From Ectocarpus siliculosus (taxonomy: Eukaryota; Sar; Phaeophyceae; Ectocarpales; Ectocarpaceae), in assembly GCA_000310025.1 (NCBI GenBank), contig FN649739.1, forward strand, positions 2,464,810-2,528,809: a stretch of DNA of 64,000 nt. The letters run 5' to 3'. Both the position numbers and the translations under genes were made by a program. The notes beneath the pieces were generated by a model. The model was not told the DNA's origin, ran no database searches, and saw only the letters and a program-made list of their open reading frames with translations. Positions 20,592 to 32,405 of the stretch are shown one piece after another. The number at the start of each line of letters is the position of its first letter. Positions within the stretch are counted from its first letter, which is position 1.

Positions 20592-23500
20592 ATGGGGCTT
20601 AGGAAGGGGAGTGAGGAGGCGATCCGCCTCATGGACTCCGACAACAAAGTGGAGTGGGAAGCCACGTTCCAGAGGTCAGTCGAACCGAGTTTTTTGTCTT
20701 CGACGACGACAAGAAGCTCACGCTAATAACAAGTCCGTTTCTCTCTGTTCACCCGTCTGTTTATTATGCATCGGCGGTTTATGCGGGATGGTACATCTTG
20801 GTATTCGCGTGCGGAGAGCGAAAAATGATCTTTGTGTCTGCTTTATAGTGTAGATCTAGTGCAGTTACCGTAAAAATGGTGTGATGGCACCCATCGGTGA
20901 TTTCGCACCCATCAGCGTTAGGCACCGGGGGGGGGGGGGCGTACTCTTTTGTTTTGCAGGCCTTAGCGGTTAGACCATTGACCACGCGTCCTCGAGAGGA
21001 CGGAGCATTGCATTGTTCCCACAGGACCGATCACCGATGGCCAATCGTTCCTTCCTACTTTGCCAAAGGTGGCTCAAAAATGTCTACCCTAGTCTGTTTA
21101 TCCTAACGATATCCCTTCCCGCCTTTTCAAATCACTTTCTACTCCCCAGTACAGCTACCATCGTCTCCTCTCTATTCCATGCCTCAAACATATCCCTGTA
21201 CGTCCCTTGCATTTTTCCCAGCTCAGTCATGTACACTTCCCTCTCCTCTTCGTACCACGGACATTCCGCGACTACATGAACGCGGTCTTCGCATTCGAAG
21301 CCGCAATCACATTTGAACTTGTCGTCTTCGTCGTCGAAGGCCTATGTCTTCGGTCCATGTCCCTGCACCCATTGGTCCATGTAGGTAATCCTTGAACCCT
21401 ATTCCTTATTTCAACATTCCGTACACTTCTAGACCCTCCTTGTCCTTGGTTTCTTTTCTTAGATTCTGTTTTTCTCTCTCGGCACAAGCAACATATATCT
21501 TCTCCTTGAACCCCTGTAGACCCTCCGTTTCCAGCGTTTCATGTTCGTCGATGTCTAACCCCTTCCATACGTCCTCTACAACCTTGACCCATTCCGTGGG
21601 TTGTCTACCCCTCTTTTTGTTTGCCCACTTCGCCTCCCATACTATTCTCGGCAACCTCTCCTCTCCCATCCCGCACATGCGATACTGCCATGTCAGCTTC
21701 CTTGCGTCTCTTCCCGACCGTAGGGATCGGATCCCCAATTCTGCTCTGACGGCTGCATTACTTGTGCGCTTGGAGAATCCTAGGATGATTTTCGCTGCTT
21801 TCATCTGCGCCGCCTCGGGTTCTTTCACTACCTTCTTATTTCCTTCCCATACTTCTCGGGCGTACTCTAGCGGCGGTACGATTACGCTCTTCAAAACCGT
21901 CACTTTGATGCGTGTATCGAGGTGCCGGTTTGCGAGTATTGGGTGCAGCTCCCCTGCTCGTGCTTTGCCCTTTTCCGCTACCTTGGACATGTGTGCATTC
22001 CACGAGCAGTCTTTTGCGATCTCTACTCCGAGGTATGTGTACTGGTCCACTACTGCAATCTCCTCGATCCGCCACTTCCATCTATGTTCTACTGGTTCCT
22101 CCCTGACCTCGTTGCATACCATGACGGCACTCTTCTCAACGTTGGCAGACAATCTCCACTTATCAGTAAAAGATATGGCACCGGGGTGCGCAAAAATATC
22201 AAGAACGGCATGATTTAATTGTATTTCCGCACCGGTATCGGTGTTATCGCACCCGGTGCGATATTAACGACATAAAACCTGCTAAGGACGAAATTTGCGT
22301 GCTTCCGCAAGGTACCGGTACCCTCCGGGCCACGTGTCGGCATGTAACGCGGTTGGCAGGTTCCAATTGGGGCGCCATTCCATGTATGTATATCGTACCG
22401 TCGTGGTTTGCGCAGTAGAAATATCTTGTTTTTGTTTTCTACGGTAATTCGTACATCGAACGCACTCACTCACTCAACCAAGCACACAGCAGTACACATC
22501 CCGCACCTCCAACCAACCGAACAAGGAGTTCGTAAACGGTCCTACAGTTGTACCGGTACCATGCCCCTTGAGGCAGACACAGACAGAGGGAAGCGCCAGC
22601 CAACAAAAGAGGGGCTTGCGACCAACGAAGAGGCTGGAATAAAAACGATACCCCGCCGTTACATACCTTCCCCAGCAGGGAACCACAGCGTCTGTTCCCT
22701 TTGGCACACGCCACCCCAAACTCGGATTCGACCTCATCACTATCACCACTCCGGGCTGGTTGCATGGTACCGTCTACGCAAGCTCCTACTGCAAGAGCTA
22801 CAGCACGCAAGACGAAGACATCTACGCCTGTTCGTTTCTTGGGTATCGCACCTATCGGTGTCATCGCACCGGGGTGCGCTCACTCAGCACCCCATCATGG
22901 CCACTGTGATTTCTTCCATACCGCACCCATCGGTGTCATCGCACCGGGGGTGCGTTCGAAATCTAGATCGAAATGATTTAGTTGCTTTTCCGCACCGGTA
23001 TCGGTGTTATGACACCCATCGGTGTTATGGCGCCGGGGTGCGATTAAAAACCAAGATAGGAATGATTTAAAAAACGATCGCACCCCGATGCCGTACCACG
23101 CACTTTTACGGTAGGCATGCTTGTGAGGCATGCATGGTCCATCGTTGTTGACGTGCGGAAAGCGCCGCACAATGAAATGTCTAACTGCTTCCTCGTGTAC
23201 TTACAAAGTAAATGTCGTCAGACATCGACGGAGCCCTTCGCAACAACAGACTGGCTGGTGATGCCGTCGGCTTTCCGGTGTAGCTAGCCCTCCAAGCGCC
23301 ACCCGGCGTGAGCAGGCTTTTTTTACTTCCCCCCCGACAACCTAGGGTTTTGTTACGGTGCCGATCCCCGCTGCAATCAACACGGCTTAGATAGCCACGT
23401 CAACACAACAACTGCTGCTGTCGTCGCGTCCATTCTTGTTCCTCCTCGCATGGAAAACGATGTACCTCACGGGATCAAACAGACGCAGGGTACGGTACGT

Positions 23501-26500
23501 CCCGTTTGATTGGCGGAGTCCCCAGGACAGACGAGCGGGTCGCCGACCTCACTCCTCACTTGTGATGCTGTTTAGCAAGCCCGAATTTTTCAGCTCTGGC
23601 TCAACTTTTGCGAGACACTTCCACCGTGGTTCACAAACTTGCATTATTTCGGGCTACTGCCATCCCCCATGTACGCTGGTTGTTGATATTCGGACCCTTC
23701 ATTTTTTGTTGATGAGGTGTTGTTGTGGGGTGGGGTCCTGTATCATGTTTTTGAGACATATCCCACCTCCTCCCCCTCCTCCTCCCCCCCCGCTCGACAC
23801 AAGCTTTCTCGCGCTGCGATCGTTCCGAAATCCGCAGCTACTCGGCCAGCGTCAAGCGCCTGTCGCAGGAGAAGGGGAAGTCTGAGCTAGTGGAGTTGGA
23901 CCAGTGGTGGCGGACGGTGAGTCGACAACGAGTGCATCGAAACCGATCTCTAGGCTCTTTCTTTTGTTCTGACCCGTCAGAGCCGGAAAGAGCGCGTTTG
24001 GTTTCGATGCTTTGATTCGAACGCCATCAGTACCCAGCCTTCTGTAGGCAATAGACTTGACGAGGATTTCAATCTTGGTGTTAGTGGGGGGTACGCCGTG
24101 GGTGTGAGGGGTAGGGATGGGGATACGAAACCCCCCTTTCTGTTTCATAGATTGATGATACAAGCCTCGCGATTGCAGGCCTCTTTTGAAACCCCAGGGC
24201 AAGCAAGAAACGGTCTACCGTCCGTCATTCGCTCTCCCGCGACCAAACCATGCCATCTGCCATCCACCATCTCTTGATCGAAGGAATTGCCGGCGGCCCT
24301 TGTCTCTCGCGGAGCGACGCCGTACCTGTTGAAGGACGAGCTCGTGAAGGTCGTGCAGTGGAAGCTGTGGATAGGCCAGATGCGGCCGTCCCTCCTCCAA
24401 CGCGCGAAAGAGACCAGCCCAAGCACGGTACGTGCGTGCCCTTTTCTTTTGTGTGTGGTCCAACAGTTAATTGATTTATTGGTTTGTTCGGGTACATGCA
24501 TTGCTTGTGAGGTTTCTTACCTTTTTTTGGTGGAAACGTGTTGTTATCTTGCACCACATTCTTGCCCGAACACACCCCACGGCGGGGCTGGGGGTGGGGT
24601 GCTCATAGCTGTGCATGCCGTAGTCGTTAGAGCATTGAAGTCGCATTCCTACAACGCCGGGACGGAGCACGCCGGGTTTCCACCGGACGAGGCTAGCGCA
24701 TCACCAAGCGCGAACCGCCGTGAGGTTTTCGGCAAGTCGCATGGAGTGTGCGCTGAATCCTGCTAGTAAGGGAGTTCGGCATCTTGTTCTTACTTCCTCG
24801 CATGCGGATGACAGCTGCGAATTACTTTTTTTTTTTCTGGTGGTTCCGCTTCCAGAGACAGTTATAGCACTGTGTAACTGCCTCAAGGCTGCTTGACCAA
24901 CTAAACACAACGCAGTGCGATCATTTTGCACGGAGTGAAGGTCCTCGACCCGGTACAACATAATCTACTCGACCACCATTCATGGTTACCGCCAAAAAAA
25001 AAAGAAACGCGATAAAGAAAGCGGTAACCTGGTTTTCGAGCTCACGGAGCGATCGGCATGTTTTAGAACGTCGTTGCCAAGCGACGAAAGCCCATGATGG
25101 GGGCGACGGGAGGGGTACTCTACCGCTTGGGCGGGCAAGATGGACAGATGGCGAACGTAGTTGTGACTTCCGGGTACTTCAAATGTCGCAAAGGCTACTT
25201 TAGACTTGCGGGGGCACCCGGCGTTGCCCTCATCCCCGGATGCGGCGCTTTCCCGTCGAAGGTGTGTTTTTGTCTGGTTTCGTATCGTTTTCGCGCATTT
25301 TTTCGTGTGCTTAACGGCTTAGCGGCTCGAAACGGCCACGCGGCTCGAAAAACGGTCAGGTCAAAGCCAAGAGCACCTTGGCCTTCCAGCAGCTTCCGAG
25401 GCCGTCTTTACCGTCTTCACCGACCGCTGCCGCCCGCGCTTCCCCGGAGGCGGTGTCGAGGGCCGTGAACGCGCTGACCAAGGACCTGTACGGGGTCGGT
25501 CCGGCGACGGCCTCCGCCGTGCTGGCCGCTGGGTGCGGGGGCTGCCCGTTTGATGCAGACGAGGTACACTGGAAAGTGTAGCGTGTACTCGTTTCCGTGG
25601 GAGGAGGAGTGTTTGATGATGCCCTTTATTTTGTTTTTCTTTCTGATCATGACACGCCCAACTCATCTCCTCCACAGATGAGAGAGTCTGGGATAGATTG
25701 GCAATGAAGTCACGGCGTCAGCGGAAGTGCTTGATGCCCGCTTGAACCTCCTTGTGAGTGACTTTGAGGGGTGTTGCTCTGCGAAATCATGAGAAAGCTA
25801 AGACCTTGGCCGTTAGTGCGTAGTTATGAACCCTGCACTAAAACCTATACAGTCGCTGTTGGGTAATTTACCCCACAGCTGAAATGAGAAACGAACCACG
25901 CAGGAATTGAGGGGTTCTGAAGCGATTGCGTCTCCTCCAGTTGCGTAGCTCGAGTGTGGGTAGCGTAGCGTGGGGGCGGGGGGGCGCCTGCACCGAGGCG
26001 ACACACGCGTTTTGGCTTAGTTTCCGACGCACGCTGTCGCGGGGGCTTCGGCTAACCCCGACACGACGAACGATCAGCAAACCACCTCTGTGCTCAGTGT
26101 CTCGTCGGTTGTTGGCGGGGGGGTTGGTTGGCTGGGGCTTGGCATCAAGCGGACCATGAAGTTGTGTGGGTGTGTTGCCTCGTGCCGTGGTGTCTACGTG
26201 TGTATGAGTTATTTAACTTGCACCCAATCGACCGCGCGATAACCGGCTGGCCAATGAGCTACGTCTAAGGGGCGTGGTTGCGCTTCCGAGCGTCAGCATT
26301 CTCTCGCGTGGTGCGTGAGAAATACCTTGTTTGACGTACGTCTTGCCGGTGTTCGGCTCGATGAAATGTGCATCGATCAGGTTATCGATGCAGTCAAGCG
26401 GTCTGGGAAACGCCAGTACAGTCTCAAGGAGTACCTAGAGGTGAGGAGGACTTCTTGTGTGCCTGCAGATGATGGGGAGAAAGGGTACGTTTCCTCAGAA

Positions 26501-27140
26501 ATGATACGAGCATCTGGACACGCACACTTAGTTGGTGAAGAGCTGAGAGTGACAAGAGTGGAAAACAGCGTGCGGGATACATATACCCACCCAGTGCATT
26601 ATTTCGTGGTTTGCTGGGATGGACAAACCCAAACACAACCCGAAGGTTTTCTCTGTGCCTGGTATAGTACGGGCCAAAATATTGCACATTGTGTACATAC
26701 AGCCGCGATACCCCAGGATTCCTACATTTCTTACCAAGTGATACACTTTTTCGCCTCAGAAGCTTGAGGCAAACATGCAAGCACTGCCACCAAGGCCGCC
26801 CGCCACTTTCCCCATTCAATCGACCCGACTCGCTACATGCGTGCTACCCCAGGTCCACGAAGCCCTGGACCAAAAAGCCGTCAGCTTGGGAACTCCCTGG
26901 GACGCCGAGCGTGTCCGCAAGGCGCTCTGGTCGTGCGCGATGCACTCACGCTTCGGAATGACAGTCCCGCCCGTGCCGACGGGGGCGACGGCGGCGTCGC
27001 CGCAAGAAACGGCGACGGCGGCGGCGGCGGCGGGCGGCAGAGGCGACGGCGACAAGCCCCGCGCAAGAAAAAGCGGCAGTGGGGGGGGCGCAGACGGGGC
27101 AGAAGCAGCAACGAAGAAGCAAAAGTCTCGTCCCCATTGA
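20592..27140 (+). CDS. Conserved eukaryotic protein of unknown function with helix-hairpin-helix-like motif
   Basis: Six exons, all phases joining: 20592-20674, 23838-23916, 24284-24427, 25360-25563, 26381-26440, 26853-27140; 285 aa. The ATG at 20592 is preceded by an in-frame TAA. I recognise the family from animals and fungi by its conserved blocks: LVELDQWWRTELPA (about residues 43-56), LLKDELVKVVQWKL followed by a Gly-x-x-Arg-Pro segment, VKAKSTLAFQQL, the HhH-like LYGVGPATASAVLAA (about 145-159), PFDADEV, KRQYSLKEYLEV and a C-terminal WDAERVRKALWSCAM helix. I know of no assigned function. An HhH motif would suggest nucleic-acid binding, but that is inference. The last about 65 residues are a Gly/Ala/Lys-rich tail. 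Intron 1 (3.2 kb) carries a LINE fragment and a palindromic repeat cluster. Not a DNA glycosylase: no catalytic Lys/Asp signature or Fe-S cysteines are visible. Confidence 0.88.
20884..20940. repeat. GCACC/GGTG palindromic repeat, outlying copy
   Basis: Contains GGCACCCATCGGTGATTTCG, then GCACCCATCAGCG, and ends in a G homopolymer. The CACC-CATC-GGTG unit matches the cluster at 22170-23095. Lies in intron 1 of the HhH-motif gene, on the far side of the LINE fragment. Confidence 0.6.
20957..21000 (+). repeat. SINE-like short repeat, family B (diverged)
   Basis: AGGCCTTAGCGGTTAGACCA followed by TTGACCACGCGTCC is tRNA-like (A-box/D-arm) and related to 24614-24661 and the inverse of 5499-5548. 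It sits in intron 1 of the HhH-motif gene. Confidence 0.4.
21132..22212 (-). mobile_element. Non-LTR retrotransposon (LINE) fragment, 5'-truncated and frameshifted
   Basis: The minus-strand frame ending at 21406 reads, in order, KWRLSANVEKSAVMV, QYTYLGVEIAKDCSWNAH, RIKVTVLKSVIVPPLEY and a basic/aromatic tail. This is the C-terminal part of a LINE reverse transcriptase (after the catalytic YxDD block, which is absent). A TAA at 21406-21408 interrupts it. In a second frame, down to a stop at 21132, a Cys/His block CDCGFECEDRVHVVAECP continues, as in many LINE ORF2 C-termini. The copy is therefore dead. It lies antisense in intron 1 of the HhH-motif gene. Its upstream edge runs into the GCACC palindromic repeats. 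Confidence 0.85.
22170..23095. repeat. Cluster of palindromic GCACC...GGTG repeats
   Basis: Units of the type GCACC(C/G)(A/G)TCGGTGT(T/C)AT and CGCACCGGGGTGCG recur at about 22175-22200, 22228-22260, 22846-22880, 22920-22956, 22991-23045 and 23073-23092. Each unit is an inverted repeat (CACC, 4-bp spacer, GGTG). Two copies share a longer context, ATGATTTA(A/G)TTG before CCGCACCGGTATCGGTGTTA. The spacing is irregular, so this is not a simple tandem satellite. Possibly sub-terminal repeats of a DNA transposon. Confidence 0.7.
24614..24661 (+). repeat. SINE-like short repeat, family B
   Basis: CATGCCGTAGTCGTTAGAGC continues into ATTGAAGTCGCATTCC. It matches the inverse of 5499-5548 over about 45 bp with few differences. 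Lies in intron 3 of the HhH-motif gene. Confidence 0.5.
26226..26267 (-). repeat. SINE-like short repeat, family A
   Basis: ATCGACCGCGCGATAACCGG then CTGGCCAATGAGCTACGTC, preceded by a TG-rich stretch. On the minus strand TGGCCAGCCGGTTATCGCGC resembles a tRNA A box. Lies in intron 4 of the HhH-motif gene. Confidence 0.5.
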
Positions 27141-29440
27141 TGCGTCGTGTGCGTGCGCCGTTTGATGCAAGGTTTCCCTGCAAACCAAAACGATGTGGCT
27201 GCTGGGACGCCGGCGTGGCCGGTGGTGGGAGAGCAGAGAAGGAGAGCGCGCGGACAGAGGTTAGGGCCGGAGAATCTAACACGCGCACACGCACACAGCA
27301 GGTCGTTACTTCGGGCACATACCGGTGTGGACATGTTGCATCACTCCGGTCGCGGTTCACGAGCTTGCCCACACCAGCCGTCAGGATCAGGGGCGAAAAC
27401 TGTAAGCAAGGACGAGCTGCATGTGGCGGTGTTGCTATCCGCTCCTCTAAACAGCGGCGGCAGTAAAAACGCCGCCTCACCATCTTGAGACCCCGGCAGT
27501 GTTTTATAGGACGCCGGCTCAATCCCGACGACAAACAAGGCGGGCTTCAGAGTCTGGGCGGGGGCTTACCCCAGCCTGTTACCACGTTCTGTAGAATGAC
27601 GGCTAGACGGGTGGTGTGTTTCAATCAAGCCTACGGCGGCCTCCGCTGTCGCGTCGATTGACGCGGGGTTGGTTTGCGATGGTCAGGTCGGGGGCGCGCT
27701 GCTATCTGCTAGCCGGCGGCGAGATTTTGCAGTGAGCGGCGAAGCGGGTAGAGACGGAGTACTCCGACGGAGGTATTTGAGAATGACAGATAACATAGTG
27801 GGGTGTGCAATAGGTTCGGGAGGTTCAATGTTCTCGCCGTCTTGGTGTGTTTTGCCGGTTAATTTCGCGCCATCTGTAATCACGGCTTTGGGATGCACCC
27901 TGCCCGTATATTTTCAGTACATTGTAGCCTCAGCAGGTTTTCATTATGCAGACATGTTGGATGAAGTATCGAATCGGTGGAATTTCGGGGGGGTTGGTTG
28001 TAGGGTCCACGTAAACCCTCTCAATTTCATAGCTAGCTTAGTTGCTTCGCGTCCTGGCAAATATTTTGATTTCGTCACAACTTGTTGCCCGCGGTTGGCT
28101 TACTGGGAAGGAGCTTCTGTGTGGAAGCCGTGGATGGTAAGGAAACCAACAAGCAGTGGCAGCAGACACCATGAATGCTTGTGAACGGTTCGGAGCGTTT
28201 CAGCACCTCGAACAGAATTGATTGGCGTATGCATAATGCATGTGTGTTTGTATTGTTGACATCGACTGCGCTAACCTGCTGACCAAGCAAAATACGTCAG
28301 TCTCAGCGCCTGGCTCACGAAGGACGCTATTTGTGTGTGGGTGAACGGATCCTTGTCCTTCCTTGTGGCTTTCCGGACGCCAGTGTTACCCCCACCGCAC
28401 GAGCTACAATTTTTACGGCGGGCAGGAAAATCGCGGCTGGTCGATAAAGGGTACACGTGTGCAACGATTTTACCGCGGTATGCGATTGGTCTGCTAGAAA
28501 GGGTGCACACGGGCAAACAATTTTAGGAAATCAGTCCCTTTTCACCAGCGCACGCAAGCCGCGCACGCCAAATCGTGTGGCATGTTGTCGAGGAGGACAA
28601 TGCGACGCCAATATTACCAGTGGGAGTTTCGGCCCCCAAAAGCGGCGCCAACAACGTGTGTACGACCGGATAGAGTTCCATGCTCGGGCGAGGGCTGAAA
28701 CCGCGAAAAGCCCTTCAACTACTTTGATGAGAGAGAGAGAGAGAGATGAGAGTTTAAGAGTCCGCAGCGAGCAGTTACAAGCCCAAATGACTCGCCTGGA
28801 GGAAAATTGATTAGTTTCTGAAAGGACAAAAAAACGTCGCCATCCTCGAGGACCACGTCCAACCAAAAGACCATCGTCGATTCCATGCCTGGAGAAAAAC
28901 GCCACGGAGAGAGAAAACAAGATGGGAACCTATGAAAGCCAGAGGTCGCACAGCCATTCGAGAAGCGCAAGGGAAGTGAAGAGAAGCGCGCGACCTGAAA
29001 ACACAAAAAAAGGCTTTAGGGCGAGATGGGGGTCAACAAAAAAACACACAAGGCTACCCACCACCCTCATCCCCAAGAAACAATAACGGCTCAGTCCTCC
29101 GGGACCCCGGCATCACGTTGGCTCCGGCCCCGCCGCACTGTTGAGAGCAATTCTCGGGATTGCTGCTCGAGCTGGCTGTTGACCGAACCCCTACAAATAC
29201 AAAACATGACACTACGGACGGGGGCTCGTCAGCATGCATGGCTGCATGACCATACGCAAACCCTTCGCCCTCGCTCCACTCAACCAAATCGTACACCGCC
29301 CCATTGAGTAGCAGAAAACGCCACACATGCTACACGCAAACAAACAGAACACATACACACGCTGTGGCTTCTCGTGCGGCCACGCCACGACCTCACTCGT
29401 CGGTTGTTTGCCTCAATGGGGTAAGTCGACGCACCCTTTT
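27141..29440. other. Convergent intergenic region between the HhH-motif gene and GRASP
   Basis: The 2.3 kb between the two stop codons hold both 3' UTRs and a family A repeat. A + frame at 27669-28184 (171 codons) has no recognisable motif, and I do not support it as a gene. Confidence 0.5.
28261..28309 (-). repeat. SINE-like short repeat, family A
   Basis: ATCGACTGCGCTAACCTGCT, then GACCAAGCAAAATACGTCAG and TCTCAGCGC. It shares the downstream CGTCAGTCTCAG(C/T)GC segment with the copy at 53211, so the repeat extends about 50 bp. The minus strand reads TTGGTCAGCAGGTTAGCGCA, close to a tRNA A box. Confidence 0.55.
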
Positions 29441-30153
29441 TCACCCAGACAAGTCAACATCAATCACGTTCCCCGCGCCTCCCAAAGCCCCCCCCGGGGG
29501 CACCCCTACCCCTGCACCCCCTTGCTCTGCTGGGCCCCCATCTGTTCCCGTTACTGCTGTTGTAAACCCGTCCGGCGCTACGCCACCGTTGGGGTCTTGC
29601 TTTTTTCGAGAAGCTGCAGTGTAAGACAACTGTTTCCCGCCCCCACCCGTCGCATCCGCCGCGAGAATGCACATGCCCTTGATAACGCTGGTTGCCGTAG
29701 AGCTCCTGAGTTGCACACGGGAGTTTTTCGTCGCCAAGGCGGTTCGAGTGGGGGGAGGGGGGGGGGTACGCGGGCGGGGCGACGTTAAATAGGGGGGTCG
29801 AAAGTGGGTAGCGGGGCCGTTGTTAGCGCGCGCACGGAGGTGGTGTTCAACATCGGGAGCGCGGGGAACGCCCCGACGGAACAAAAAACAAATTGAGCCG
29901 TGCTACATCATGGCCGTGACGCTCACCCGGTTGCGGTCAAACATTAGGGCCAATCCCGACAGGGTGCATGAAGGGGAGGCAAGCTCAAATTACAAACACT
30001 TCTTACGTAAACGGTGGGGGGGGGGCAATTTCGCATCCGCAATTTTCGAGAATTCCACCCGCAGTCCAGCACCCCAAATGACACTTGCCGCCGTCGGGCG
30101 TATGAACCGTGCCTCGCCTCATCGGTAAGGAGGCGGTTTCAACGAGGGAGCTC

Positions 30154-30195
<42 letters not shown>

Positions 30196-32372
30196 GAGAG
30201 AGCAGTTGTCCATGGTTGAATCTTGGGTACCGGTCCCCAAACACGGTGAAGCACACCTCAAGTCCGCCGAAGTCTGACCGCGTTCAGCTATGACGACAAC
30301 ACGTCCCGAAACGAGGCTTGTTGTTTGTTATTGCTGTCTCTAGATCAAAAACCGTTCCGGCCTCTGCTCAGCACCCTCTGACGCCTTTCGTGGTCACAGT
30401 CACAGGCCAACTTTACCCCTGAAAAATGTCGATACAAAATCCCAAATGCAACAAAAAGGTATGAATAAAAAAACGTGCGCGGGTAATTCGTTCTACGGGC
30501 CGGCTCACCGGCAGGATTGGGGTAGCCTGTGCAAATACCCGTGTCCAACCTCCGCCCCCAGGCATCCCTCGCCGCCCCAAACGTTCGTCGGCAGGACTAC
30601 CGCCACTCGGACCTAACGCACGCACGCGCCAACAGAACAACGGAACAGGAGGGAGGTTGTGAGGGGCAAGTCTTGCACACAAAGTCTAGCGGGCAAACTT
30701 CTACAGAGAAATGTGTGTGGGGGGCCGGGGATCTAGCTATCGATGGTGAAAATCCAGAGGAGGGAAAAGCCGCCAGTGCTTATCGTCAATCCCCCCTAAA
30801 ACTACACAAAAGTTGTCTCTCATGCTTGCCCACAGCCATTGTCGTCCCGACTCCCGTTCAGAAAAAGCTCAGGTGATCAAGTGCCGTGCCGCTTCGAGTG
30901 ACAGAAGGGCACGGGCTAATCGACGTGCTGCCTAAAAATATCTACAAAACCGTTACAGCACGCATGAAGCCCACAGGCGACGGACGTATGTATTTCCCGG
31001 CGTTGATGCCAACGTACTCCTTTTGGTTAGATGCGGCTGCTGTGTACGGTAGGCTAGGATACCTCATCGGTCTTGGTGTTGTAGACGTAGAAGGACATGG
31101 GCTGGTCGAGGTGGGCGGTGACCTCCTCGAACAAGATGTCCGGGTCCTTGAAGACTCTCTCCGCCGTGCCCAGGAGGTAGTCGTGCTCCGGCTGGAGCCC
31201 CGCAATATGCGACGGCGACCCGGGCACCACCTCCAGCACTCTCACCTGGGTATACACACGGCACCGCCAGTTATAAGCTAAAGAAAGTACTACTTATAGT
31301 TATCTTGTGCCTGAGGGTTGCGAAAATTCTAATTCCTCGGCTATTGCAGGCACCAAAGAGGAACCGCATGAGGCAAATATAGCGTGTGGGTTGGGGTGCA
31401 CGTGCTCCTCCCAAACTGGAAAAAGACTGAGCCTTAAAGACCTAGGACTGCGATTTTTCTGTAGTTTGGCTCCATCTGTGTACACCACACACCCAAGGGC
31501 ACGCGTAGAGGAGAGCCTGTCCAGCAAGAAAACAATCCGCGATGACGAAAGTGATACAATAACGGGGTGTGTGCACAGCAGTTCCGAGCCAAATGGGACG
31601 AAAAAAGTCCGTTAGAGAGTGATAAAAGAACGGATGCTAGTGGAGGAACAAGAAGTTCTACCGTGTTATCCAGTCCCACCTGCGCCCTCTGAGAGGACGC
31701 TCGGCGTGCGTGTAGCATGTTTTTTCTCTGCGGTACTGGTGATCTATTCATCGGCCATGCGTACGGGAGCGGTCGACACCAACAGCACACGAATGAAATA
31801 CTCAACGCATTTTGATTGGCCAGTCGGTCACCTCCATCAACGCCAACCAACACATCACACATGTCGAACACACGTTCTACCCGAAAAGCAGCACCCACCA
31901 GATTGTCGTCGGCGTTGTGGTACGTGTCGAAGCGAATCGTCACTCCAAGCATCCCCTGCCCCCCCCAGGAACTCGAGGGCGTTATGGTAACGTCTCTGCA
32001 TCGGTTGTGGGCGCGCGGGTTCGAAGAAATCGGGGGGAGAGAGTCCCGTTGTCGTTCATGTTACGCATATAAAATGAGGCAGGTGGGTAAGACCCTAAAC
32101 GAAAAAAAAGAGGCGGGGGTGCAAAAGAGACACCCAAAACTCCTCGGCATCAATGCCGACATCGTAGCTACAAGCTTGGGGTGTGGCTTACCCCCGGGTT
32201 ACAGCACGCCTCCTTGACAGGCAACCCTTCCCCCCTTCCCTGTATGCTCCAAAAAAATAGGGATGCGCGTTTCAATACATTCGCTTCGTGCCTTGGTGGA
32301 CATGGAACACGGGAGTCGGACGCAACGCTGCACCTCCCACCCCTACTGACAGAACCTTGTGGCGCCGTATAA

Positions 32373-32405
<33 letters not shown>

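Noticed and set aside
20957-21000. Possible tRNA gene
   Set aside because: Only an A-box/D-arm-like half is visible. No complete cloverleaf, anticodon stem or T-loop could be folded, so it is treated as a SINE-like repeat.
22170-23095. CRISPR-like array
   Set aside because: Repeat units vary in sequence and spacing, intervening segments are not uniform spacers, and the locus is a eukaryotic intron.
26881-27534. Minus-strand frame of 217 codons
   Set aside because: Antisense to the GC-rich last exon of the HhH-motif gene. It has no homology and reads as Arg/Pro-rich shadow.
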